A DNA stretch of 26,848 bases. Origin: a virus. Position 1 is the first letter of the stretch, and every line of letters begins with the position of its first letter. The stretch lies in IMG/VR virus record IMGVR_UViG_3300037247_001290, positions 1 through 26,848 of that record. The stretch is one strand, 5' to 3'. Positions 15,515 to 21,349 of this stretch are shown one piece after another. The position numbers and the translations under genes are program-made. A model generated the notes under the pieces. It was not told where the DNA came from. It saw only the letters and a program-made list of their open reading frames with translations, and ran no database searches.

Positions 15515-15544
15515 TTGTCCCATACGGTTACAAGGATTGTCCCA
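15515..15544. promoter_or_regulatory. Two direct TTGTCCCA operator half-sites
   Basis: TTGTCCCA occurs at 15515-15522 and 15537-15544, with a 22-bp period (two helical turns). It is the same word that makes each arm of the palindrome at 15410-15425. The sites lie between the putative regulator gene and the replication promoter. Nothing else is visible in the 15428-15552 gap. Confidence 0.6.
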
Positions 15545-15552
15545 TGAAGTAA

Positions 15553-16401
15553 TTAGTCTGGTTTCACTAAAGCATAGACGCCATTGCCTATGTACTCAAT
15601 CATTGTGCCCCATGCAGGATGAGTTTTGTTGTGTGACCTGAACGAATCTATAAAACGATATTCATTGGCAACTGTGTTGATATGTTTTGCGACGGTTTTT
15701 TGATCTACTCCGATATTCTTACAAGAGGCTTTCCAGAGGAGTTCTATAATTATGGCTTGCTTGCTATTGAAAGTGTAGGGCATCCCATTCCACGTTACAG
15801 AAGTAAAATTAGTATTGTGTTCGCAGGTATTATCTTTCGGGGGGTCAACAGGCCCCTCATCTGCGTTTGTTTTTATGGCTAACCACTCCAGGTCATCAAG
15901 TTTTCCCTGAAACTTCACCTGTTCAATTCTTCGCTGTTCTGTTAAGGCTTCCAGTCGGATAACTTTATCTTCCAGTATTGCCAAACCCTCATTTTCCGAT
16001 AGCATTAGGAGGGACTTGTCGGTTTTGCGTAGGTCAACCAGTTTTGCCTTTGCCGCTTCCACGACAGCCCCTGGGGCATCTGTTGCGCCCGGCTGTGGGT
16101 AAATTAAGAATTGATTGTACCAGGACAGGAGGCAGTTAATCTCGGATTCGGTTTCAGCCAACAACATATTTTCAACCATATTTCTGCCGCGAACAATACC
16201 CCTGCTGTGATATTCTCTGCACATGCCCTCGGCATCACAGAATATATCCCCGTTCTTGCCAGTTTCGGCCATGTAGTTGTATATGGCATCGGCGGCTTTG
16301 ACGGCATCTTCAGTGCCTACTTCATAATCAGAGAAAAGAAATCCTTTGGGGAGTAGCTTGTGATTTTTCGGTGGTTTTTCTGTTTCTGTGTTCTTTGTCA
16401 T
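15553..16401 (-). CDS. Putative transcriptional regulator with C-terminal winged-helix-like domain (282 aa)
   Basis: The C-terminal part (about 205-282) reads FTSVTWNGMPYTFNSKQAII, then ELLWKASCKNIGVDQKTVAK, FRSHNKTHPAWGTMIEYIGN and GVYALVKP. I associate this pattern with winged-helix-like domains in planctomycete proteins and phages, but cannot name a family. The middle (about 125-190) is coiled-coil-like and suits dimer formation. Its position between its own promoter and the TTGTCCCA operators makes it a reasonable candidate for the repressor that binds them; that is inference. Its start codon lies just behind a perfect 10-bp hairpin that hides the ribosome-binding site. Confidence 0.6.
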   Translation of the reverse strand: MTKNTETEKPPKNHKLLPKGFLFSDYEVGTEDAVKAADAIYNYMAETGKNGDIFCDAEGMCREYHSRGIVRGRNMVENMLLAETESEINCLLSWYNQFLIYPQPGATDAPGAVVEAAKAKLVDLRKTDKSLLMLSENEGLAILEDKVIRLEALTEQRRIEQVKFQGKLDDLEWLAIKTNADEGPVDPPKDNTCEHNTNFTSVTWNGMPYTFNSKQAIIIELLWKASCKNIGVDQKTVAKHINTVANEYRFIDSFRSHNKTHPAWGTMIEYIGNGVYALVKPD

Positions 16402-16405
16402 TTTC

Positions 16406-16450
16406 GTAGCCTTTCAATACTGGGCAGTCAGCGGCACGTCGAAAGGCTAC
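16406..16450 (-). promoter_or_regulatory. Hairpin occluding the ribosome-binding site of the 282-aa gene
   Basis: On the minus strand GTAGCCTTTC (16450-16441) pairs perfectly with GAAAGGCTAC (16415-16406) around a 25-base loop. The GAAAGG within the second arm is the Shine-Dalgarno sequence, eight bases from the ATG. Translation would need the stem to open, for example by a ribosome, protein or temperature. Confidence 0.65.
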
Positions 16451-16483
16451 TAACTCCGCCCCGCTTAACTGTCCATTTTCAGT

Positions 16484-16511
16484 ATATTATCAGGTTATAC
16501 AAACTTGTCAA
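16484..16511 (-). promoter_or_regulatory. Promoter of the 282-aa regulator gene
   Basis: On the minus strand TTGACA (16511-16506) is followed after 16 bp by TAATAT (16489-16484), about 75 bases ahead of the start codon. A stem CGCCTG/CAGGCG with a 5-base loop lies just upstream at 16534-16550; it has no T-run on the coding strand. Nothing else is seen in the 16402-16590 gap. Confidence 0.6.
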
Positions 16512-16590
16512 CCATAACTTTCTATTTTCCGCCTGTTTGTCAGGCGTTACTTTGTTGTAATAAAAGAAAACTTGAATCCTCTTGAACCTT

Positions 16591-16902
16591 TCATTTTAAG
16601 ATACCGAGCCTCTCGAGTATCTTGGTAACGGTACCGCTTTGCCATTTACAGCCGGTCCGGGTCGGTCTATTCTCGCGGGTAAGAACCTTGGCGATTCGAT
16701 AGCAGGATAGGCGATCATCGCCTGGGCGTTTCCGGTATAGCTGTTTGATCCGATTGACGGTATCAGCTTCGCCCGGTAGATATCCGAAAGGTTTCCGGCC
16801 CTCGCAGCGGCCATCCTTAGCCCGTTTCGCGTCACGTCCCTTTTTGAGTCTGTCCAGGAGCAAGGCTTTGTCGATCTGTGATAATCCTTTGCCGGTTTTC
16901 AT
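16591..16902 (-). CDS. Serine-recombinase DNA-binding domain without catalytic domain (103 aa)
   Basis: RDAKRAKDGRCEGRKPFGYL, followed by TVNRIKQLYR and SCYRIAKVLTRENRPTRTGC KWQSGTVTKILERLG, matches the Recombinase domain (PF07508-like) of large serine recombinases. That domain normally follows a resolvase catalytic domain with a nucleophilic serine. No catalytic part is present here and none lies upstream. I prefer the ATG at 16902, seven bases after AGAGAG; an ATG two codons earlier (16908) is also possible. As a lone DNA-binding protein it may act as a regulator or accessory factor. The N-terminus of the recombinase at 11873 has a similar HTH. Confidence 0.72.
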   Translation of the reverse strand: MKTGKGLSQIDKALLLDRLKKGRDAKRAKDGRCEGRKPFGYLPGEADTVNRIKQLYRKRPGDDRLSCYRIAKVLTRENRPTRTGCKWQSGTVTKILERLGILK

Positions 16903-16939
16903 AAGCATACTCTCTTTTCTGAATTACACGTTTTCAAGT

Positions 16940-17104
16940 TTAGGCTGTTTGGAGAGGTTCGGATTTTGGGAGAGTCTCAAAAGATTCCAACAAAAAAGAG
17001 ACGCGCTCAATCGGCCAACCCCTTAGAAGCTGGCTAATCTTGCGTATTTGCAGCTCTTTTTGAAAGTCGATAACTGGCGTTTCATTAGTACCTGAATTCT
17101 TCAA
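16940..17104 (-). CDS. Small protein, tandem paralogue of the upstream gene (54 aa)
   Basis: The TTG start at 17104 overlaps the stop of the upstream gene (TTGA), with GGGG about eight bases before it. The first 28 residues (KNSGTNETPVIDFQKELQIR, KISQLLRG) are closely similar to the upstream protein (KNSKTNEMPVMDFQKELDIR, KLGQLLRD). After that the two diverge; this copy ends SFLLESFETLPKSEPLQTA. It is a tandem gene duplication that kept its reading frame, which argues that both copies are translated. The function is unknown. Confidence 0.65.
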   Translation of the reverse strand: MKNSGTNETPVIDFQKELQIRKISQLLRGWPIERVSFLLESFETLPKSEPLQTA

Positions 17105-17325
17105 GATTCATCCCCTTTTTGCGTAACGAGAGTAAGGCGTTCTCTTTGCTGTGCAACAGTAAGGGGTTCTCGCTGTTCAGGCTGCACCCGCAGGCGGACC
17201 TGATACAGTAAAGAAAAAACGTATTCCGAAGAAAAAGAATCCCTTAGAAGCTGGCCAAGTTTGCGGATGTCGAGTTCTTTCTGAAAGTCCATTACCGGCA
17301 TTTCGTTGGTTTTTGAGTTCTTCAC
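17101..17325 (-). CDS. Small unknown protein of the ArdC-like operon (74 aa)
   Basis: The ATG at 17325 overlaps the stop of the ArdC-like gene (ATGA), so the two are coupled. The N-terminal 28 residues (VMDFQKELDIRKLGQLLRD) are shared with the downstream 54-aa paralogue; the C-terminal half (QVRLRVQPEQREPLTVAQQR) is basic and glutamine-rich. I do not recognise a family. Its place beside an antirestriction-type domain suggests an early or anti-host function, which is inference only. Confidence 0.65.
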   Translation of the reverse strand: MKNSKTNEMPVMDFQKELDIRKLGQLLRDSFSSEYVFSLLYQVRLRVQPEQREPLTVAQQRERLTLVTQKGDES

Positions 17326-17684
17326 GATGCCCCCCCCGTCTCATCGGTCTGGGTGATATGAAAAACGGTTGTATTGCGGCGCTTGTTGACAGTCTTGATC
17401 TTAACATCATCGGTCTTTTCGTCCTTTTCTTTCACGTCAACAGGGATAAAGGTGCGTATCTTCACGCCGTGCTGACCTTTGCGGACTTGCCGACCTTGCG
17501 CCCGCCATGCCTGATAAGTAAATACATTGTTCCGGGGTTTGATCTCACTTTCACTAAGACCCATAGCGACAAAGCCAGCTATGATGATCGGAAAGTTTTT
17601 AAGTGAGGTTCCATTTTTCGCCCTGTCCAGCGACAAGGCTTGTACTTCATTGACTTTACTTCGCTTTTCTGTTACAGTAACCAT
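17322..17684 (-). CDS. ArdC N-terminal-like ssDNA-binding protein (120 aa)
   Basis: NVFTYQAWRAQGRQVRKGQH followed by GVKIRTFIPV matches the core of the ArdC N-terminal domain (N..TY..W...G..V.KGe.g..i), a ssDNA-binding module of plasmid antirestriction proteins. The metallopeptidase-like C-terminal domain of ArdC is absent; a basic tail (KIKTVNKRRNTTVFHITQT) follows instead. I start it at ATG 17684, eight bases after GGAG; an upstream in-frame ATG at 17714 lacks a ribosome-binding site. It is the first gene of a coupled operon (120, 74, 54, 103 aa) with its own consensus-like promoter. It probably acts early, protecting entering DNA or coating ssDNA. Confidence 0.72.
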   Translation of the reverse strand: MVTVTEKRSKVNEVQALSLDRAKNGTSLKNFPIIIAGFVAMGLSESEIKPRNNVFTYQAWRAQGRQVRKGQHGVKIRTFIPVDVKEKDEKTDDVKIKTVNKRRNTTVFHITQTDETGGAS

Positions 17685-17714
17685 GTTAATATCTCCATCA
17701 TAGATATTGACCAC

Positions 17715-17775
17715 GGTCCGGGATATTGATAGTATCGCCGGGCCAATTTATTAGATCGTCCCGCCGTTCGGGACG
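17715..17775 (-). promoter_or_regulatory. Leader of the ArdC-like operon: imperfect palindrome and hairpin
   Basis: Positions 17757-17775 form a perfect 7-bp stem (CGTCCCG/CGGGACG, 5-base loop). Positions 17715-17744 form an imperfect 30-bp palindrome (GG.CCGG..ATA on one side, TAT.CCGG.CC on the other). Both lie between the promoter and the start codon and may be an operator or an RNA control element. Confidence 0.45.
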
Positions 17776-17800
17776 CTATTCACTTCAAAAGAACATATAT

Positions 17801-17829
17801 AATTTACCCGATAGAACGCACTTTGTCAA
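17801..17829 (-). promoter_or_regulatory. Promoter of the ArdC-like operon
   Basis: On the minus strand TTGACA (17829-17824), then 17 bp, then TAAATT (17806-17801). This is one of the strongest promoter matches in the window. The rest of the gap 17776-17901 is AT-rich with no gene. Confidence 0.7.
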
Positions 17830-17901
17830 CTGTTTTTTTGAATTTTACACAATAAATTTCTAAGTGTAGAAATGAAAGCTACTTATGAAAGATAATTTAT
17901 T

Positions 17902-18084
17902 TTAATTTTGTGCAGATACTATTGGATTCTTACTGTACCCCATATCCAGTATGATCCTGAAATGGTCAGTAGCCCTCAAGACGTGCCGTCCTGTCTTTGT
18001 TCGATAATCCCCAACAGCCCTCAAGAACTCCCCTTGCTCCTCGGTGTAGTCGCCTGGGTCTGCTTTCGGTTTTGTTGCGTTCAT
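17902..18084 (-). CDS. Small protein of unknown function (60 aa)
   Basis: The ATG is preceded by AAGGGG at a good distance. The core FLRAVGDYRTKTGRHVLRAT followed by DHFRIILDMGY looks like a small helical protein of the kind often encoded near phage integrases (a single helix pair around a conserved LG/MGY turn). No function can be given. It follows the integrase and the doubtful 106-aa frame in the same direction and ends just before the ArdC-like operon promoter region. Confidence 0.6.
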   Translation of the reverse strand: MNATKPKADPGDYTEEQGEFLRAVGDYRTKTGRHVLRATDHFRIILDMGYSKNPIVSAQN

Positions 18085-18099
18085 GTATCAGCCCCTTAC

Positions 18100-18420
18100 T
18101 TAACCTTGTCGGTCGGTATCGTAATCGGCCTGCATAATTTTTGCAACCTTACCAATTACTACCGTCCTTGCGCTATTGGATTCGGCAGTTTGACAGCCCT
18201 TTGCGAATCCCCTGGATAAAGCCGCTGGCTTCGCCTGTGTTGCGTTGAGGGTATAATCTATACGGGCGGCGGGGGCGTTCGTCCACTGGTGAGGACGTGA
18301 GGCGGTATTTACTATGCTCTGGAATATTCGGGCACTCATAGGGCACTCATTTTTTGAAAGCCTCGTTTTCAAGTCGCAACTAAAGGAGATTAACTGTTGT
18401 TGTGTTAATTCCCGTTCCAT
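18100..18420 (-). CDS. Doubtful ORF downstream of the integrase (106 aa)
   Basis: The frame is open and ends 15 bases before the well-supported 60-aa gene. However, its first 27 codons fall on a repeat that is non-coding at 1481, it contains the tandem GAGTGCCC site, and the start at 18420 has no clear ribosome-binding site. An internal ATG at 18339 would give 79 aa (MSARIFQSIVNTASRPHQWT...). No family is recognised. It may be a real small gene built partly over a repeat, or only an open stretch. Confidence 0.3.
   Translation of the reverse strand: MERELTQQQLISFSCDLKTRLSKNECPMSARIFQSIVNTASRPHQWTNAPAARIDYTLNATQAKPAALSRGFAKGCQTAESNSARTVVIGKVAKIMQADYDTDRQG
18330..18348 (-). repeat. Tandem GAGTGCCC site B
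   Basis: The minus strand reads GAGTGCCCTATGAGTGCCC, with an 11-bp period. It lies 149 bp beyond the integrase stop and overlaps the start of dispersed repeat copy 3. Confidence 0.65.
18341..18403. repeat. Dispersed repeat copy 3
   Basis: This copy shares a 22-bp identical block (GGGCACTCATTTTTTGAAAG plus CC), the following GTTTT.AAG and GATTAACTGTTGTT with 1498-1560, in the same orientation. The two sites would split the circle into about 9.9 kb and 16.8 kb. Confidence 0.6.
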
Positions 18421-18496
18421 CGTATAGGCCCATAAATGCGGTTTTTGGTTAGTAGTTAATGTTCAACTGTCCGTGGTAATTCGTTGTTGTCCATTA

Positions 18497-19699
18497 TCAT
18501 GCACGTTTCGGGCACTCATCGGGCACTCCGGTTGTCAAGTCAGGCAGTGCATCGATGATACCCTGCAATGATTTTCTCTCGGTGTGCGTGTAATAGTTCA
18601 TAGTCAGAGTGATCGTGCTATGCCGGGCAAGGGCCATAGCATCGGACGGGTGGACACCTGCCCTTGCCAGATTTGTAATGAAGCTATGCCGCAAGCTATG
18701 AAAATCTGCCGTCCCCTCATCAGTCTTGTACTCTATCCCAGCGGCGGCATGATCTCTTTCGATCATTAAGGATGGGGCACGTCGAACACGAAAAACCTGC
18801 GTATTCGGTAGTTTGTTTGCAACATAGGCTTGGATATCCGCGGCAAGAGGTTGTGGCATTGTCAGAATAGCCGTTTTTTTGTTCTTCGTATAACCCTGCG
18901 TGAGCGTGATCGTCCTGGTCTTAAAGTTAAAGCATGAAACTGTCAGGCTGCGTAATTCGTTGGCTCTCAATCCTGTTTGTAAGGCCGTGCGGTACAACAA
19001 CGCCCTTACCGGTCCCGTCAGGTTGCTATGCTCCGGTTCATTGGCTGTGGCCTCTATAAGCCGGCGTTGTTCGTCGAGCGTCAATGCCCTGCGTTGTCGT
19101 CGTTTCTCTGTTTGAGTAACCCTCTTTAGATGTTCAAGGGGGTTTTTGGCGGTCCTCTTTTCCTCGATCATCCATCGGAAAAATTGTTTTACTGCCCCCA
19201 AATAAGTATTAAACGTACTTTGCCCGATACCGTTATCACCCCGCATATCTGCTAAATGCTTATATACAGCGTGTGCGTCGACGTCCTCAATATCCTCAAA
19301 GTCACATGCTTTAAATATCTTAATCAGTGTTCTTTGCACTTGTGAGGCGTATTTTTCTTTTACGTCAGCCGCCCTCAAAGAATCCGTGAAGTCTGCAATA
19401 TGGGCGGTAAGCAGCTTGTGAGCGTGTTTCGATGTTTCGGGTACATGTTCCTTGCGAATAACCCCAAACGATAACAGCTTGCTCCGTAGTTGCGGATTCA
19501 TACCCTCAATAAATATCTGCAATTCAGGAGTTAAGCTGCCGTTGCAAGCAAGGATCCCATCAATGGCCGCTGCGATCTTTTCCGTAGCTTTCTTGTTGGT
19601 CGATATTGCCATGCGGCGGCGTATGCCATTACTGCAAAAAGTGATATACCAATTTTTGCGGTTCCTGCCGTGGTGATCTTTGGGTTTGTATAGTTTCAT
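18497..19699 (-). CDS. int: Tyrosine integrase, planctomycete type (400 aa)
   Basis: This is a full-length phage integrase for site-specific recombination between attP and attB. The arm-binding N-terminus is basic (YKPKDHHGRNRKNWYITF). The core-binding region ends in YLGAVKQFFRWMIEEKRTAK NPLEHLKR. The catalytic domain has QTGLRANELRSL (Arg245), FHSLRHSFITNLARAG (His334, Arg337), ALARHSTITLTM (His360) and NYYTH (Tyr370). This block pattern is common among Planctomycetota integrases. I start it at ATG 19699, seven bases after AAAAGGA; a TTG frame extends to 19723. It follows the 142-aa gene in the same operon. A candidate attP lies about 1.5 kb upstream. Confidence 0.92.
   Translation of the reverse strand: MKLYKPKDHHGRNRKNWYITFCSNGIRRRMAISTNKKATEKIAAAIDGILACNGSLTPELQIFIEGMNPQLRSKLLSFGVIRKEHVPETSKHAHKLLTAHIADFTDSLRAADVKEKYASQVQRTLIKIFKACDFEDIEDVDAHAVYKHLADMRGDNGIGQSTFNTYLGAVKQFFRWMIEEKRTAKNPLEHLKRVTQTEKRRQRRALTLDEQRRLIEATANEPEHSNLTGPVRALLYRTALQTGLRANELRSLTVSCFNFKTRTITLTQGYTKNKKTAILTMPQPLAADIQAYVANKLPNTQVFRVRRAPSLMIERDHAAAGIEYKTDEGTADFHSLRHSFITNLARAGVHPSDAMALARHSTITLTMNYYTHTERKSLQGIIDALPDLTTGVPDECPKRA
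18510..18528 (-). repeat. Tandem GAGTGCCC site C
   Basis: The minus strand reads GAGTGCCCGATGAGTGCCC, again with an 11-bp period. It lies inside the last codons of the integrase gene (encoding VPDECPKRA), so coding and binding functions may overlap here. Confidence 0.65.
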
Positions 19700-19727
19700 A
19701 ATCTCATCCTTTTCATCAAGCAAAGAC

Positions 19728-19757
19728 AGCCCCCCAACGATTGCCGGGGGACCCCCC
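19728..19757. terminator. GC-rich weak stem-loop before the integrase
   Basis: CCCC/GGGG runs around positions 19731-19745 can form a short stem in the gap between the 142-aa gene and the integrase. No T-run follows on the coding strand, so it may slow but not end transcription. Confidence 0.25.
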
Positions 19758-19770
19758 TTGCGTTTTCTTA

Positions 19771-20199
19771 TTAGCTGGCCATTATTTCAATTGTGGTTGC
19801 GAGTGTAGCCATAGCGCCGAGTTCCGGGTCGCTTACTAAAACCTTTACGTCTTCCACACACTGTTTCCGCTTTTCCTGCCATAAATCCGCTAAATAACGA
19901 GCGCCTTCGTTGTGTGAACAATTATCAGCCGAACTTAAAGCAGACAGTAAGGCGAATAAAACTATTTCTCGGTCTGTCATGCTGTCCAGGAAAGTCTTTA
20001 TCGGTGCAAACTCAGGAAACTCCGTTTCGTCCTGGCTTTCCCGGCCCGGCAGGATAACATCAAGGTAGTTGTCGATGTCCCGAAATACTTCCAGGAAGTT
20101 TTCTTGCTCTGGTTTGCCGAATGGTTTGAGGAATGCTCCGATCTCATCCAATTCGGCCTCGACGGTTTTTACGTCTGTTTTGTTTTCGAGATTTTTCAT
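19771..20199 (-). CDS. Acidic protein of unknown function upstream of the integrase (142 aa)
   Basis: I do not recognise this protein. It is acidic and helical (VEAELDEIGAFLKPFGKPEQ, PIKTFLDSMTDREIVLFALL, SALSSADNCSHNEGARYLAD), with no membrane segment. GAAAGGGTAGAATT precedes the ATG. It is the first gene after a consensus promoter (20333-20362) and a structured leader (20216-20285), and the integrase follows after about 70 bases. It is therefore placed to act with or control integration, but nothing in the sequence shows how. Confidence 0.6.
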   Translation of the reverse strand: MKNLENKTDVKTVEAELDEIGAFLKPFGKPEQENFLEVFRDIDNYLDVILPGRESQDETEFPEFAPIKTFLDSMTDREIVLFALLSALSSADNCSHNEGARYLADLWQEKRKQCVEDVKVLVSDPELGAMATLATTIEIMAS

Positions 20200-20215
20200 A
20201 ATTCTACCCTTTCAT

Positions 20216-20285
20216 AAAAAGTGTCCAGGGTTATGAACGCAACTCGATGCGCGGCCGTTCTTACGAAACAGGCCCGCCCTGGACA
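20216..20285 (-). ncRNA. Structured leader / attenuator-like hairpin before the integrase operon
   Basis: On the minus strand TGTCCAGGG (20285-20277) pairs perfectly with CCCTGGACA (20230-20222), followed at once by C and five T (20221-20216), as in an intrinsic terminator. The 46-base interior has further pairings (GAACG/CGTTC, GGCC/GGCC). It lies between the promoter and the 142-aa start codon, so it would either stop the transcript at about 110 nt or be read through. A small RNA, attenuator or riboswitch-like element is possible. Confidence 0.6.
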
Positions 20286-20332
20286 TTAAAGTTTGAGAAA
20301 CACATTGATTTGATTCGAGTTTTTTCATAATT

Positions 20333-20362
20333 ATAATATACCACATTTTGAGGATTTGTCAA
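20333..20362 (-). promoter_or_regulatory. Promoter of the 142-aa/integrase operon
   Basis: On the minus strand TTGACA (20362-20357) is followed by overlapping -10 candidates TATATT (spacer 16) and TATTAT (spacer 18). Transcription would begin near 20326. The gap 20363-20477 holds no gene that I can see. Confidence 0.7.
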
Positions 20363-20477
20363 GAATAAAAAATAAATATATCTGCATTGGACAGGTGGTA
20401 AGTAGAACATCCACCCTTAAAACGCTGTTTTTGGATAGATTAGAGGTGTTGACTTTATTTTTCTAAAACACGGAATG

Positions 20478-20774
20478 TTACGGGCCGTCTGGTGATTTGT
20501 TATTGGTAAGTCGCTCTATTGCTAACTTGGATTCCACAATAACCATTCGAGTACCAAGACCGCCGACACTATCGGTTAAATGTTTAAGATCGGTTCTTAT
20601 CTCAAGATGATTGCGAGATATGGTTTTTTCGATTCTCATAGAATCGCCCCTTATGGAACCGAATTTATCTTGCAGAAACCAACCGATTATAGCCATGCAA
20701 ACAATCATCCCTGCTGTAAATACTTTCAACCATATTTTTAATCCGCCGATTGTCACAGAATTTTCTTCGCTCAT
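20478..20774 (-). CDS. Membrane protein with one TM and a coiled coil (98 aa)
   Basis: One strong membrane segment lies at about residues 14-35 (IWLKVFTAGMIVCMAIIGWF), followed by a helical, coiled-coil-like tail (SMRIEKTISRNHLEIRTDLK, MVIVESKLAIERL). TGAGGAC precedes the ATG. It follows the 55-aa membrane protein by 15 bases, so the two form a small operon. Pairs of small membrane proteins in phages are often holin or lysis-accessory genes, but no endolysin is present nearby and the sequence is not diagnostic. Confidence 0.6.
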   Translation of the reverse strand: MSEENSVTIGGLKIWLKVFTAGMIVCMAIIGWFLQDKFGSIRGDSMRIEKTISRNHLEIRTDLKHLTDSVGGLGTRMVIVESKLAIERLTNNKSPDGP

Positions 20775-20789
20775 TTTGTCCTCATTATT

Positions 20790-20957
20790 TTAAGTGTGTT
20801 TTTTTAGAATTTTCATTATCATAAACCAACTAACTACGGTGATGCCAATTCCAATTATTAAAGCAAGTACTTTTACCAGAAATGCAAAATCAACATGGGA
20901 GCTTTCGGATAATACCGAAAAAAGAATTACATACAGATATGAAACGGTATCGCTCAC
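20790..20957 (-). CDS. Small membrane protein, GTG start (55 aa)
   Basis: The GTG at 20957 is preceded by GGAGGAGA at an ideal distance, the best ribosome-binding site in the window. The protein has two hydrophobic stretches: VSYLYVILFSVLSES at the N-terminus, and FLVKVLALIIGIGITVVSWF followed by the basic end MIMKILKKHT. A consensus-like promoter lies at 20997-21025. Together with the downstream 98-aa protein it may be a holin-like pair. Confidence 0.65.
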   Translation of the reverse strand: MSDTVSYLYVILFSVLSESSHVDFAFLVKVLALIIGIGITVVSWFMIMKILKKHT

Positions 20958-20996
20958 AGCTTATCTCTCCTCCGAAATAGTTTACTTAACGATACA

Positions 20997-21025
20997 ATCA
21001 TAACATTTTTACTGCCTTAAGTCAA
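20997..21025 (-). promoter_or_regulatory. Promoter of the small membrane-protein operon
   Basis: On the minus strand TTGACT (21025-21020), a 17-bp spacer, then TATGAT (21002-20997). It lies about 40 bases upstream of the GTG start. Confidence 0.65.
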
Positions 21026-21222
21026 CAAAAATATATACTACAAACAATGAAAAAAACCGATGACCTGTGTTTTTGGCCCAAAAACCAATGGTTATTAATT
21101 TATTATCGACATTTTGTCAGTGAAGCATCATATTTATCGATGGAATCTGCTTAATTTCCTATACATGAGGCCCTCAATGATTGTCTCACTTTAAAAATTT
21201 GTCAAGAAAAAAATAATTCTTT

Positions 21223-21243
21223 CCTGCCGACCTACGGATTAGA
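21223..21243 (-). other. Candidate attP core: tRNA-Arg(UCU)-like segment
   Basis: The minus strand reads TCTAATCCGTAGGTCGGCAG plus G. This fits a tRNA from the anticodon (TCT, Arg) through the 3' anticodon stem (TCCGT), variable loop (AGGTC) and the start of the T arm (GGCAGG). It stops there, so no full tRNA is encoded. Short tRNA identities of this kind are typical attP cores for tyrosine integrases. The tRNA assignment is from memory of tRNA layouts. Confidence 0.45.
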
Positions 21244-21327
21244 TCATGAGATACACCAATGCTAAAAAGACAGAAAACCCTTGTACTGCATATTGCAAGT
21301 TTGATTTCATTTTGTAGATAAGTTTTG

Positions 21328-21349
21328 TTGGTATCCGTTTGGTATCTGT
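21328..21349 (+). repeat. Tandem arm-type repeat TTGGTATCYGT
   Basis: TTGGTATCCGT and TTGGTATCTGT follow each other with an 11-bp period, about 85 bp from the tRNA-like core. Tandem 10-11-bp direct repeats beside a core are what integrase arm-type sites look like. Confidence 0.5.

Noticed and set aside
16534-16550. Terminator between the 103-aa and 282-aa genes
   Set aside because: The 6-bp stem is real, but GGAAAAT and not a T-run follows on the coding strand, so I kept it only as a note.
16902-17684. Full ArdC antirestriction protein
   Set aside because: Only the N-terminal ssDNA-binding part is visible. The downstream frames do not carry a metallopeptidase HExxH motif.
21223-21300. Complete tRNA gene
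   Set aside because: Only the anticodon-to-T-arm part fits. There is no acceptor stem, D arm or full T arm on either side.
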